A stretch of DNA of 64,000 bases from Cellulomonas humilata (GTDB lineage: Bacteria; Actinomycetota; Actinomycetes; Actinomycetales; Cellulomonadaceae). Made by a program: the position numbers and the translations under genes. Of the stretch, positions 1 through 6,910 are shown piece after piece. The stretch is taken from positions 1 through 64,000 of the forward strand of contig NZ_JABMCI010000063.1 of assembly GCF_013359775.1 (NCBI RefSeq), given 5' to 3'. How positions within the stretch are numbered: the first letter of the stretch is position 1; each line of letters begins with the position of its first letter. Under the pieces are notes generated by a model. The model had not been told where the DNA came from and ran no database searches. It was given only the letters and a program-made list of their open reading frames with translations.

Positions 1-1
1 C

Positions 2-334
2 ATCGCGCTGGTCCGGCAGAACGCCGGGTGGTCCTCGATCCCGGTCGCGTTCGCGCAGGGCGACGGGACCTGGCAGATCACCAACGGGTCGGCTCCGACG
101 TTCATCGGGTCGTGGGCGAACACCCCGGGCGTGCGGGTGGTCACCGGGGACTTCAACGACAACGGCCTCACGGACATCGCCCTGATCCGTCAGACGCCCG
201 GGTGGTCCTCGATCCCGGTCGCGTTCGCCCAGGGCGACGGGACCTGGCAGATCACCAACGGGTCGGCGCCCACGTTCATCGGGTCCTGGGCCAACACGGC
301 CGGGGTGCGGTTGGCGTCCGGCGACTTCCGGTAG
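2..334 (+). CDS. C-terminal end of an FG-GAP/VCBS-like repeat protein (5' end outside window)
   Basis: The frame is open from the first bases and stops at 334, giving 110 visible residues. It contains two copies of a 58-residue unit (174 bp period; copies begin near 2 and 176) that are nearly identical in DNA. The units carry a GDFNDNGLTDIAL segment, the calcium-loop style of FG-GAP/VCBS beta-propeller repeats, and the protein ends just after the next GDF. Such repeats usually form the carbohydrate- or surface-binding end of secreted proteins. The catalytic part, if any, lies upstream of the window, so the function is unknown. Confidence 0.7.
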   Translation: MALVRQNAGWSSIPVAFAQGDGTWQITNGSAPTFIGSWANTPGVRVVTGDFNDNGLTDIALIRQTPGWSSIPVAFAQGDGTWQITNGSAPTFIGSWANTAGVRLASGDFR

Positions 335-480
335 GCGGTCGTCACGACCACGCGCCGGGCCGAGCGCGTCGCGAGCGGATGCACCAGGCATCCGACCGTG
401 CACGCTCGACCCGGTCGCACCGGTCGTCGGTGCTTGCAGAGGGCGAGACCTGGGCGGACAGTGTGCCCTGGGAGGCCTCC

Positions 481-849
481 GTGGACCCGTCCGTCGCCAG
501 TGCCCTGCACCGCAGCCAGGTCATCGACCCGACCACCGTCGGCCGTCGCTCCGGAGAGCCGCGGCGGATCGAGATCTTCCTGCACGAGCTCGACGGGCGG
601 CTGTTCATCTCGGGCAAGCCGTCCCCACGGACCCGCGCGTGGGTGCACAACGTCGTTGCCGACCCGCACGTGGTGATCCACCTCAAGCGCGGTGTGACGG
701 CCGACGTGCCGGCCCGCGCCCGGGTGATCGACCGCCCCGACGAGCGTCGTCCGCTGATCGAGGCCGCCGCCGCGCGGTGGGGGCGCGACGACGTCGCCCT
801 GATGATGGAGCAGAGCCCACTGATCGAGGTCACTCCCACGGACGACTAG
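481..849 (+). CDS. DUF385-type deazaflavin (F420)-dependent nitroreductase family protein
   Basis: The 122-residue product has the family pattern: a TVGRRSGEPRRIEI segment near the N-terminus, then GRLFISGKPSP, then a TRAWVHNVVADPHV stretch. These resemble the split-barrel F420-binding oxidoreductases of actinobacteria. Family members reduce or bind substrates with cofactor F420; the substrate here is unknown. The frame is open far upstream, but the GTG at 481 has a GGGAGG ribosome site five bases ahead and fits the family length, so I chose it over the ATG at 379. It is a single gene, convergent with the next one (4 bases overlap). Confidence 0.7.
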   Translation: MDPSVASALHRSQVIDPTTVGRRSGEPRRIEIFLHELDGRLFISGKPSPRTRAWVHNVVADPHVVIHLKRGVTADVPARARVIDRPDERRPLIEAAAARWGRDDVALMMEQSPLIEVTPTDD

Positions 850-1775
850 CGTGCGTCGCTGCCGTCCCACCACCGCAGCACCCGCAGCGCGCGCAGCGTG
901 GCCCACCGGCTCGGCCCCCGCTGCTCCATCCGGAACCACTCGCGCCCGGGGTACCCGCGGTGCACCGGCCACCGCCCGTCGGGGCGACGGGCCGACCGCA
1001 CGACGGACACGGCGTCCTCCAGCCGGGGGTCCGTCGCGGCGCCGACGGCGGCGAAGTGCTCCAGTCCGCGCAGCACGTCGAAGTGCCACTGCGGCGGGAA
1101 CGGGAACCGCGTGAACGACCGGTCGATCACCTCTCCCGTGCGGTGGGACCGGTAGAGGCTATGCGCCAGGAAGAACTCCCGCCCGCGCGCGAGCGGATCC
1201 TCGACCGGAACGGCCCCGTCGGCGGCGGCATAGGCGGTCAGGGCCTCGAGCACGATGATCGACGTGTGGAACGAGCCGTGGCGCGACCCACGGCGGATCG
1301 ACTCGCAGTTCCACCCACCGTCACCCAGCTGATGGGCGAGCAGGAACCGGACGGCGTCGTCCACCCGCTCGTCCCGCCGCCCGAAGCGCGCCGCCAGGTG
1401 CACGAGCAACCCCGTGATGCACACCTCCGGCTCCCGGAGGGAGAGCGCGAGGTTGAGCCCGCCGTCCCACCGCGAGGCCGCGTCCCACACCACGGCGCAC
1501 CCGCGCTGCGCCCGCGGGTCGTCGGACGGCAGGCCGAGCCGCTCCAGGAGGAGGAGCGTGTACGTCGTCGAGGTCCACTTGGGGCTGTACAGCGCACCGG
1601 CCCAGCGGCCGTCGTCGTCCTGCTCGGCGAGCAGCCGGGCGCCCCAGCCTTCGTGCGCCACCGTGGCCCGCGCGGAGGCGACCTCCTCCGGCGCCGCCGA
1701 CGTCAGCGCGTCGAGCGCCTGCCAGCGGATGCTCGGGTCACCGGCCAGCAGCCAGTCGAGCACGGACTCCGTCAC
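846..1775 (-). CDS. Prenyltransferase/squalene-cyclase-like alpha-toroid protein
   Basis: The 309-residue protein is built of repeated helix pairs with QDDDGRWAG, WDGGLNLAL and QLGDGGWNCES motifs. These QxxDGxW turns are typical of the (alpha/alpha)6 toroid fold of terpene cyclases and prenyltransferase beta subunits. It lacks the N-terminal half and the DxDD acid motif of a full squalene-hopene cyclase, so a catalytic cyclase role is not supported. The GTG start at 1775 has GGAGG six bases upstream. A DosR-like box (1833-1847) lies 58 bases upstream, in the divergent promoter region shared with the MBL-fold gene. Confidence 0.65.
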   Translation of the reverse strand: MTESVLDWLLAGDPSIRWQALDALTSAAPEEVASARATVAHEGWGARLLAEQDDDGRWAGALYSPKWTSTTYTLLLLERLGLPSDDPRAQRGCAVVWDAASRWDGGLNLALSLREPEVCITGLLVHLAARFGRRDERVDDAVRFLLAHQLGDGGWNCESIRRGSRHGSFHTSIIVLEALTAYAAADGAVPVEDPLARGREFFLAHSLYRSHRTGEVIDRSFTRFPFPPQWHFDVLRGLEHFAAVGAATDPRLEDAVSVVRSARRPDGRWPVHRGYPGREWFRMEQRGPSRWATLRALRVLRWWDGSDAR

Positions 1776-1832
1776 CTGACACCTCCGAGCACCTCGTTCT
1801 CCACACGGTGCCCGCGCGGAGCCGCGCATGAC

Positions 1833-1847
1833 AGGGCCGGAGGTCCG
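1833..1847 (-). promoter_or_regulatory. DosR-like box in front of the toroid-fold gene
   Basis: On the minus strand the site reads CGGACCTCCGGCCCT. It matches the box at 1904-1918 (GGGACCTCCGGCCCT) except for one base and sits 58 bases upstream of the GTG at 1775. The form resembles the GGGACT(N3)GNCCC half-palindromes recognised by the hypoxia regulator DosR/DevR. Binding is inferred. Confidence 0.45.
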
Positions 1848-1903
1848 CATCGGTCAACCGGCGTCGTCGCGCGGCACGACGTCGCGCCGAGTCGCGCCCG
1901 GCC

Positions 1904-1918
1904 GGGACCTCCGGCCCT
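1904..1918 (+). promoter_or_regulatory. DosR-like box in front of the MBL-fold nuclease gene
   Basis: The sequence is GGGACCTCCGGCCCT, 76 bases upstream of the ATG at 1994. It is the mirror partner of the 1833-1847 box, so the divergent pair has one box per direction. Confidence 0.5.
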
Positions 1919-1993
1919 GGTCGCGTGCCGGCCGCGGAGCGCAGCCTGGCGGTGCGGGACGAGACGCACAGGTGCGTGACTCGGGAGGTCGAC

Positions 1994-3377
1994 ATGGACG
2001 GCCGGCAGACGGTCCTCACGTTCCTGGGCGGTGCCGGGACCGTGACCGGCAGCGCGTTCCTGCTGGAGCACGGCGGTCATCGCCTCCTCATCGACTGCGG
2101 CCTCTACCAGGGGGAGCGGCGCTGGCGACGCCTCAACTGGGAGCCGTTCGCCGTGCCACCGGACACCCTCGACGCCGTTGTCGTCACGCATGCCCACCTG
2201 GACCACTGCGGGTACCTCCCGGTGCTGGTGCGCGACGGGTTCCGCGGACCGGTGTGGCTGACGGCGGGAACGAACGCGCTGTCGGCGATCGTGCTGCGGG
2301 ACAGCGCGCACCTGAACGAGCGTGACGCGCAGTACGCCCGCGCCGGCGGGTACTCCCGGCACGACCCGCCGCTGCCGCTCTACACCGTGGCGGACGCCGA
2401 CCAGGCCATCGCCCGGTTCCGGTCGGCTGCCTACGGCGAGGAGATCGAGATCGGCGGAGGCATCCGTGTGGTGCTCTCGCCGGCGGGCCACGTGCTCGGC
2501 TCGGCGAGCGTCCTGGCTGCCGCGGGGGAGTCGCGCGTGCTGTTCTCCGGCGACCTCGGCCGAGGGTCGCACCCGGTCCTGCCGCCGCGCGCCGATCCGC
2601 CCGACGCGCGCACCGTGGTCATCGAGTCCACCTACGGCGACCGTCGTCACCCGGCGGTCGAGGCGGAGCACGCCGACCTCGCCGCAGCGGTCCGTCGGAC
2701 CATCGGCCGCGCGGGGTTCCGTGCTCGTCGCCGCGTTCGCCATCGACCGGACCGTCCTGGTGCTGCGCGCGCTGTCCGACCTGATGCGTCGCGGGGCGAT
2801 CCCCGAGGTGCCGGTGGTCGTCGACAGTCCCATGGCCCTGGCCGCGCTCGACGTCTACCGCGACGCCGCCGGCCGGGGTGAGCTGAAGGCGGGGATCGGC
2901 CCCGACCTGGTCGACCTGCCGACGTTGCGCCTCGCCCCGAGCCCTGGCGAGTCGATGGCGCTCAACCAGCCGCAGGTCCCGTGCATCGTCGTCTCTGCGT
3001 CCGGGATGGCGTCCGGGGGCCGGGTGGTCCACCACCTGCGCGACTGGCTGCCCGACCGGCACAACTGTGTCGTCCTGACCGGCTTCCAGGCCGCGGGCAC
3101 CCGCGGGCGCGCCCTGTCCGAGGGTGCGCGTGAGGTCAAGCTCCTCGGCCGGTACGTGCCGGTGCGCGCGGAGGTGGTGCACGACGACGAGTTCTCGGTC
3201 CACGCCGACGCCGACGAGCTGCTCCAGTGGCTCCGCGACATGAGGACTCCACCGGAGACGGTGTACGTCGTGCACGGCGAGGAGCAGACGGCCCGGGCAC
3301 TCGCCGACCGGATCCGCGACGACCGTGACTGCGTGGCCACCGTCCCGCGGCGCGGGGAGAGGGTGCTCGTCGACTGA
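1994..3377 (+). pseudogene. MBL-fold/beta-CASP ribonuclease-like protein, interrupted by a one-base frameshift
   Basis: The first frame runs from ATG 1994 (GGGAGG five bases ahead). It shows the metallo-beta-lactamase motif THAHLDHCG, then AGHVLGSASV and FSGDLGRG. After about residue 240 the reading continues one base later with VLVAAFAIDRT, VVDSPMA, CIVVSASGMASGGRV, and HADADELL, the beta-CASP motifs. The break lies at a run of four G at 2713-2716; dropping one G restores a continuous 460-residue protein of normal family length. Intact homologues are metal-dependent RNA-processing exonucleases. It is either a recent inactivating insertion or a sequencing error. DosR-like boxes upstream and the nearby stress gene fit a hypoxia-type gene group. 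Confidence 0.75.
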
Positions 3378-3385
3378 GACGGCAC

Positions 3386-3661
3386 CTACCGACCGGAGGC
3401 CGCGACCGGTCCGGTCGTCCGGACCTCGACGGGCACACCGTCGACGTCGGTCGGGACGTCGACGGCCGCGTCGACGACGTTGACGCGCAGCACGTACCCC
3501 TCGCCGCGCCGGCACAGACCCACGCCACACACCCCGGGCCGACCGGTCATCAGGGCACGCAGACGGGCGTGCGCCAGGCGGGCAGCCCCGAGCGGAACGG
3601 GCTCGACGGGCCGCACGACCAAAGCCTTCGTCGTCGACCTGTGGTCCCGTGCGTCGCGCAT
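3386..3661 (-). CDS. Small protein of unknown function
   Basis: This is a 91-residue frame on the minus strand. The N-terminal part is basic; the C-terminal part carries a GVCGVGLCRRG turn and ends in a VDGVPVEVRTTG strand. I do not recognise a family with confidence; the VPV-type strand is seen in several unrelated beta folds. The ATG at 3661 has GGGAGG about nine bases upstream, and a GTG at 3670 is an alternative. It is convergent with the MBL-fold gene (8 bases apart). Confidence 0.45.
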   Translation of the reverse strand: MRDARDHRSTTKALVVRPVEPVPLGAARLAHARLRALMTGRPGVCGVGLCRRGEGYVLRVNVVDAAVDVPTDVDGVPVEVRTTGPVAASGR

Positions 3662-3723
3662 CGCCCCCACCTCCCGCCCGCTCGCTCTACCGCCATCCCA
3701 GCGCCGGGAGGTGCCCCTGGCCC

Positions 3724-3738
3724 AGGGCCGAAGTGCTC
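3724..3738 (+). promoter_or_regulatory. Weak DosR-like box
   Basis: AGGGCCGAAGTGCTC resembles AGGGCCGAAAGTCCC (minus reading of 24114-24128) in its left arm but is degenerate in the right arm. It lies 66 bases upstream of the small membrane protein at 3805. Confidence 0.3.
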
Positions 3739-3804
3739 TACCGCCCCGCCGGCGCGCGTTTCGACGATCGAGACGACAGCTCGATCGCGAAGGAGGCGAG
3801 CGAC

Positions 3805-4074
3805 ATGCACGGGCAGGAACCGGAGCAGCTCGGACGAGGCCACGGACGGATGCACACGCGGTGGCGGGACCTCAGCCGGGGCGAACGGGGAGTCGCGATC
3901 GGCCTGGGTGCGGTGCAGGGTGCGCTGGCGCTGCTCGCCTGGGCGGACCTGGCCAGCAGGCCGGCCGCACTGGTCCGCGGTCGCAAGCCGGTGTGGGCGG
4001 CGGTCATCGCCGTGAACATCGTCGGACCGATCCTCTACCTGCGCCGCGGGCGCACGTTCCCGAGGATCCCCTGA
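3805..4074 (+). CDS. Small two-TM membrane protein with a PLDc_N-like segment
   Basis: The 89-residue protein has a His/Arg-rich N-terminus, one hydrophobic segment around residues 30-50, and a second around 60-80. The second is preceded by RGRKPVWAAV and followed by LYLRRGR. That arrangement (RGRK, hydrophobic strand with a Pro, then LYLxxGR) resembles the short PLDc_N membrane domain. The ATG at 3805 has AAGGAGG eight bases upstream; the frame is open further upstream but has no ribosome site. Role unknown. It sits between the nuclease and the universal stress protein in the stress-type group. Confidence 0.6.
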   Translation: MHGQEPEQLGRGHGRMHTRWRDLSRGERGVAIGLGAVQGALALLAWADLASRPAALVRGRKPVWAAVIAVNIVGPILYLRRGRTFPRIP

Positions 4075-4119
4075 CCCGTCACGGCGACGCGGACCCGGCG
4101 GACAGCGGCGACCACGCGC

Positions 4120-5007
4120 TCAGGGGGTCTCTGACGACTGATCCGGGTGGACGACGACCACGGGGCAGACCGCGTGCTGCAGCACCGTCCGACTGACGGA
4201 GCCGAGCAGCAGGCCACGGAAACCCCCTCGACCCCGCGAGCCGACGACGAGGAGCTCGGCGTCGGCGGCGGCGGAGAGAACCACGTGCGCCGGAGCGCCG
4301 CGGCGCACCACGGCATGCACCTCGACGTCGGGGTAGCGCTCCGCGTGTCCCGCCAGGCTCTCGGCGAGCAGGGCCCTCTCCGCCGTCCGGAGATCGTCGA
4401 CCTCCTCCGGCATCCACGGCGGCACCGGTCCCATCAGCGCCGGCAGCTCCCACGCGTGGACCGCCACCAGGGGAGCGCCGAGCCGCGAGGCCTGGTCGAA
4501 CGCGAGGTCCACGGCGCGCACGCTCGTGGGTGACCCGTCGACCGCCACCACGACGGGCCGACGCGCCGGTGGCGCCGCGGCCTCGGCGTGTCGACGGACG
4601 ACCACCACCGGGCAGTGCGCGTGCGTCGCGACGGTGAGGCTCACCGACCCGAGGAGCGCGCCTTCGAGACCGCCACGTCCACGCGACCCCACGACCAGCA
4701 GGCGGGCACGAGCGCTCGCCTCGGTGAGGACCGAGGCCACGCTCTCGTGCGCTGCCAGCCGCGTGCTGACCTCGATGTCGGGATCGACGGCGTGGGCACG
4801 TTCGACCGCGTCCGCGAGCACCTCGTTGCTCACCTGCGGCTCCATGTCCTGCGGACGGTCGCTGACCACGAACCGGTCGACGATCGTCCGTTGCACGTGG
4901 ACGACCTGCAACGGCAGGTGCGCCCGGCCTGCCTCGGCAGCGGCCCAGGTCAGCGCGTCGGCGGCGTGCGCCGATCCGTCGTACCCCACCACGATCGTCC
5001 GGTCCAT
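4120..5007 (-). CDS. Universal stress protein with two tandem Usp domains
   Basis: The 295-residue protein holds two UspA domains (about 1-140 and 150-290). Each has an N-terminal VVGYDGS or VVAVDGS strand and a C-terminal GSRGRGGxxGxLLGSVS ATP-binding loop (the G-2X-G-9X-GS pattern), so both domains look ATP-binding. Tandem Usp proteins of this kind are typical of the actinobacterial hypoxia/dormancy response. It has a GGAGGTGCGAG ribosome site and a DosR-like box 97 bases upstream (5104-5118), which supports such regulation by inference. Confidence 0.93.
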   Translation of the reverse strand: MDRTIVVGYDGSAHAADALTWAAAEAGRAHLPLQVVHVQRTIVDRFVVSDRPQDMEPQVSNEVLADAVERAHAVDPDIEVSTRLAAHESVASVLTEASARARLLVVGSRGRGGLEGALLGSVSLTVATHAHCPVVVVRRHAEAAAPPARRPVVVAVDGSPTSVRAVDLAFDQASRLGAPLVAVHAWELPALMGPVPPWMPEEVDDLRTAERALLAESLAGHAERYPDVEVHAVVRRGAPAHVVLSAAADAELLVVGSRGRGGFRGLLLGSVSRTVLQHAVCPVVVVHPDQSSETP

Positions 5008-5103
5008 CTCGCACCTCCGACGCGACTGCCTGACCGCGGCCCCACCCGGCGGCAGGCGCCCCTGTCGTGCTCCCAGACTTCGACGGGCACCGAGGGGGCC
5101 AGT

Positions 5104-5118
5104 AGGGCAGAAGGTCCC
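5104..5118 (-). promoter_or_regulatory. DosR-like box upstream of the universal stress protein
   Basis: The minus strand reads GGGACCTTCTGCCCT. The 18 bases AGTAGxGCAGAAGGTCCC (plus strand, from 5101) recur at 24025-24042 with one difference, so this is a repeated regulatory element and not a chance match. Confidence 0.55.
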
Positions 5119-5145
5119 GTCGTCCGGCAGCCGCGAGGAGTTCCG

Positions 5146-5940
5146 TTACCGGGCGGAGGAGTCCGCCCGGACGAGCTGCAGCACCGCGGCCGCGGTGCGC
5201 TCGGCGGCGGAGTGCTGGACGAGATGGCGGTGGCCGGGAATCTGGACGAGGGAGCCGCGACCCGCGACGTCGGACAGGTCGGTGCACCAGCGTTCGCGGG
5301 CGATCGGGTCGTCGCCTCCGCGGATCACCAGTGTCGGGACCTGCACGTGGCGCACGCGTGCGTCGGTCCGGAACGCGAGCATCACGGCGAGCTCCATCAG
5401 GTACCACCGCGGACCGCACCGGACGTAGTCGGCCGTCGTCAGTGCGTTGCCCGACAGCGGCTCCCGCAGCGCGTCCCGTGCGAGGTCGAGTGCCAGCAGC
5501 AGCCGTCGTGCCCGGCGAGGGTCGGCAGCCGGCCCGATCAGGACGAGGTGCGAGGCCAGCGGCGGCCGCTGGACGGCGAGCTCGCTGACGAACTGTGCGC
5601 CCATCGAGTGGCCGACCAGCACGGCGCTGTGCACACCCAGCAGGTCGAGCGTGGCCCCGAGCAGGGTTGCTGCCACGGCGATCGACATCGCCTCGCCGGG
5701 CCTGCGCGTGCCCCCGAAACCCGGCAGGTCGATGCAGTGGGTGGTGCCGCAGGGAGCGAGCTCCCGTTGGAGCCGCGCCAGGTAGCGGTGGGACATCCCC
5801 AGCCCGTGCACCAGGACGAACACGGGACGCCCACGGTCGCCCGCTCCCGTGGACCGGACTGCGAGCTGGTACCCGTCGATGGTCACGGTGCGGGCGTGGA
5901 CGTCGAGCACGTCCGCCGAGGCGGTCCCGGACGGGGCCAT
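5146..5940 (-). CDS. Alpha/beta-hydrolase fold protein
   Basis: The 264-residue protein has the oxyanion motif FVLVHGLGMS, the nucleophile elbow GHSMGA (Ser), an acid in RGGDDPIA, and a His in IPGHRHLVQ, so the catalytic triad is complete. The size and the GFGGTRRP loop match the BphD/MenH-like esterase group, but the substrate cannot be told. No signal peptide is seen. No good ribosome site precedes the ATG at 5940; a GTG about 30 bases downstream is an alternative. Confidence 0.85.
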   Translation of the reverse strand: MAPSGTASADVLDVHARTVTIDGYQLAVRSTGAGDRGRPVFVLVHGLGMSHRYLARLQRELAPCGTTHCIDLPGFGGTRRPGEAMSIAVAATLLGATLDLLGVHSAVLVGHSMGAQFVSELAVQRPPLASHLVLIGPAADPRRARRLLLALDLARDALREPLSGNALTTADYVRCGPRWYLMELAVMLAFRTDARVRHVQVPTLVIRGGDDPIARERWCTDLSDVAGRGSLVQIPGHRHLVQHSAAERTAAAVLQLVRADSSAR

Positions 5941-6055
5941 GGGAGTCCGATCATGGGGCGGGCGGGGCGCGAGCCGGGTGCGCCGGTTGCTCCGCGCGCA
6001 CCGACGCTAACCGCCGCGCCATACCGCCGCACGTCGGGGCAGGGGACGCGCAGGA

Positions 6056-6727
6056 TCAGTGCGTCATGCCTTCCATCGCTGAACCGTCGTCCATGACGTG
6101 CGTCGGGTCCCACCCGGCCACGGCGGGATCGAGCATCCCGGCGATCATCGCGATGTGCGCGACGACGAGGAACAGACCCACGAGGCTCGCGTGCACCTTC
6201 AGACGCCGCTCGTCGTCCCACCCGGCCCCCACCGCGCGAGTCTCGAGCAGGCTCATTCCGAACAGCGGGACGATGCCCAGCAGGTAGAACCCGACGGCGA
6301 CGACGTCCGCCCACCCGCGCCATCCGCCCGTGGAGGTCAGTGGGACGACCGCGTGCTTGGTCAGGTAGACCAGCACACCGAGGAAGTAGAAGCCGGCGAC
6401 CAGCCCGGCATACCGGTTGACGGCCGCCACCACCGGGGAGACCGGGCGGCGGAACAGGATCGCCAGCTCGCTGACGGCGATGGTCTCGGCGAGGATCACC
6501 GGCACCGCCATGAAGAGCAGCAGGTTCCAAGGCTGGTTGGCGGCGAGCAGGCCCATGTAGTGGGTCGAACCCATGTCCTCGCCCGCGGGCCACGCGGGCA
6601 GCAGCAGGGCCACGGCGATGATCGCGACGCAGACGGCCCCGACCGTCGCGACGGTCGCGAGGCGTCCCGCGGGTCCCGGCGACGATCCGGCGGTCCCGAT
6701 GGTGGCGGTGGGAGCGGTGACGGCCAT
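6056..6727 (-). CDS. Polytopic membrane protein (DUF6803-like)
   Basis: The 223-residue protein has about six hydrophobic segments and no soluble domain. Noticeable motifs are AANQPWNLLLFMAVPVILAE near residue 65 and a His/Met-rich tail ending in AMEGMTH, with HVMDD before it. The layout resembles the DUF6803 permease-like family; transport is not demonstrated. The ATG at 6727 has a GAGAGG site. Upstream lie a DosR-like site (6780-6792) and an 11-bp-period CTTCATC direct repeat (6810-6827), so it may answer to both oxygen and a two-component system. Confidence 0.7.
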   Translation of the reverse strand: MAVTAPTATIGTAGSSPGPAGRLATVATVGAVCVAIIAVALLLPAWPAGEDMGSTHYMGLLAANQPWNLLLFMAVPVILAETIAVSELAILFRRPVSPVVAAVNRYAGLVAGFYFLGVLVYLTKHAVVPLTSTGGWRGWADVVAVGFYLLGIVPLFGMSLLETRAVGAGWDDERRLKVHASLVGLFLVVAHIAMIAGMLDPAVAGWDPTHVMDDGSAMEGMTH

Positions 6728-6779
6728 GACGGTCCTCTCACTGAGCACGCCGGACGATCCGGCTCTCCCCACACCGTCG

Positions 6780-6792
6780 GGGACTGCTGCCC
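6780..6792 (-). promoter_or_regulatory. Possible DosR-like site
   Basis: The core GGGACTGCTGCCC lies 53 bases upstream of the DUF6803-like start. It keeps both GGGAC and CCC arms but is less conserved in the centre. Confidence 0.35.
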
Positions 6793-6809
6793 AGGTTCGG
6801 CTCACGGAC

Positions 6810-6827
6810 GATGAAGAACCGATGAAG
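6810..6827 (-). promoter_or_regulatory. OmpR-type direct repeat
   Basis: The minus strand reads CTTCATC-GGTT-CTTCATC, two identical 7-mers with an 11-bp period, the spacing used by OmpR-family dimers. The same element occurs at 43265-43282 and 44374-44391. Confidence 0.45.
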
Positions 6828-6850
6828 ACGGGTGCCCGTGGCACGGCGAC

Positions 6851-6886
6851 GGCTGCCCCGTGGGACCTAGGGCCCACGCGGCAGCC
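6851..6886 (-). terminator. Hairpin terminator of the tyrosinase-VWA gene
   Basis: GGCTGCC (6851-6857) pairs with GGCAGCC (6880-6886), and CGTGGG (6859-6864) pairs with CCCACG (6873-6878), forming a long GC stem 25 bases beyond the stop of the minus-strand gene. Confidence 0.6.
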
Positions 6887-6910
6887 GCCCCGCCCCGCCG
6901 TCGGCGTCGG

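Noticed and set aside
6862..6876. GGGACCTAGGGCCCA as a DosR-like box
   Set aside because: It is the top of a long hairpin just beyond the tyrosinase-VWA stop and is better explained as a terminator.
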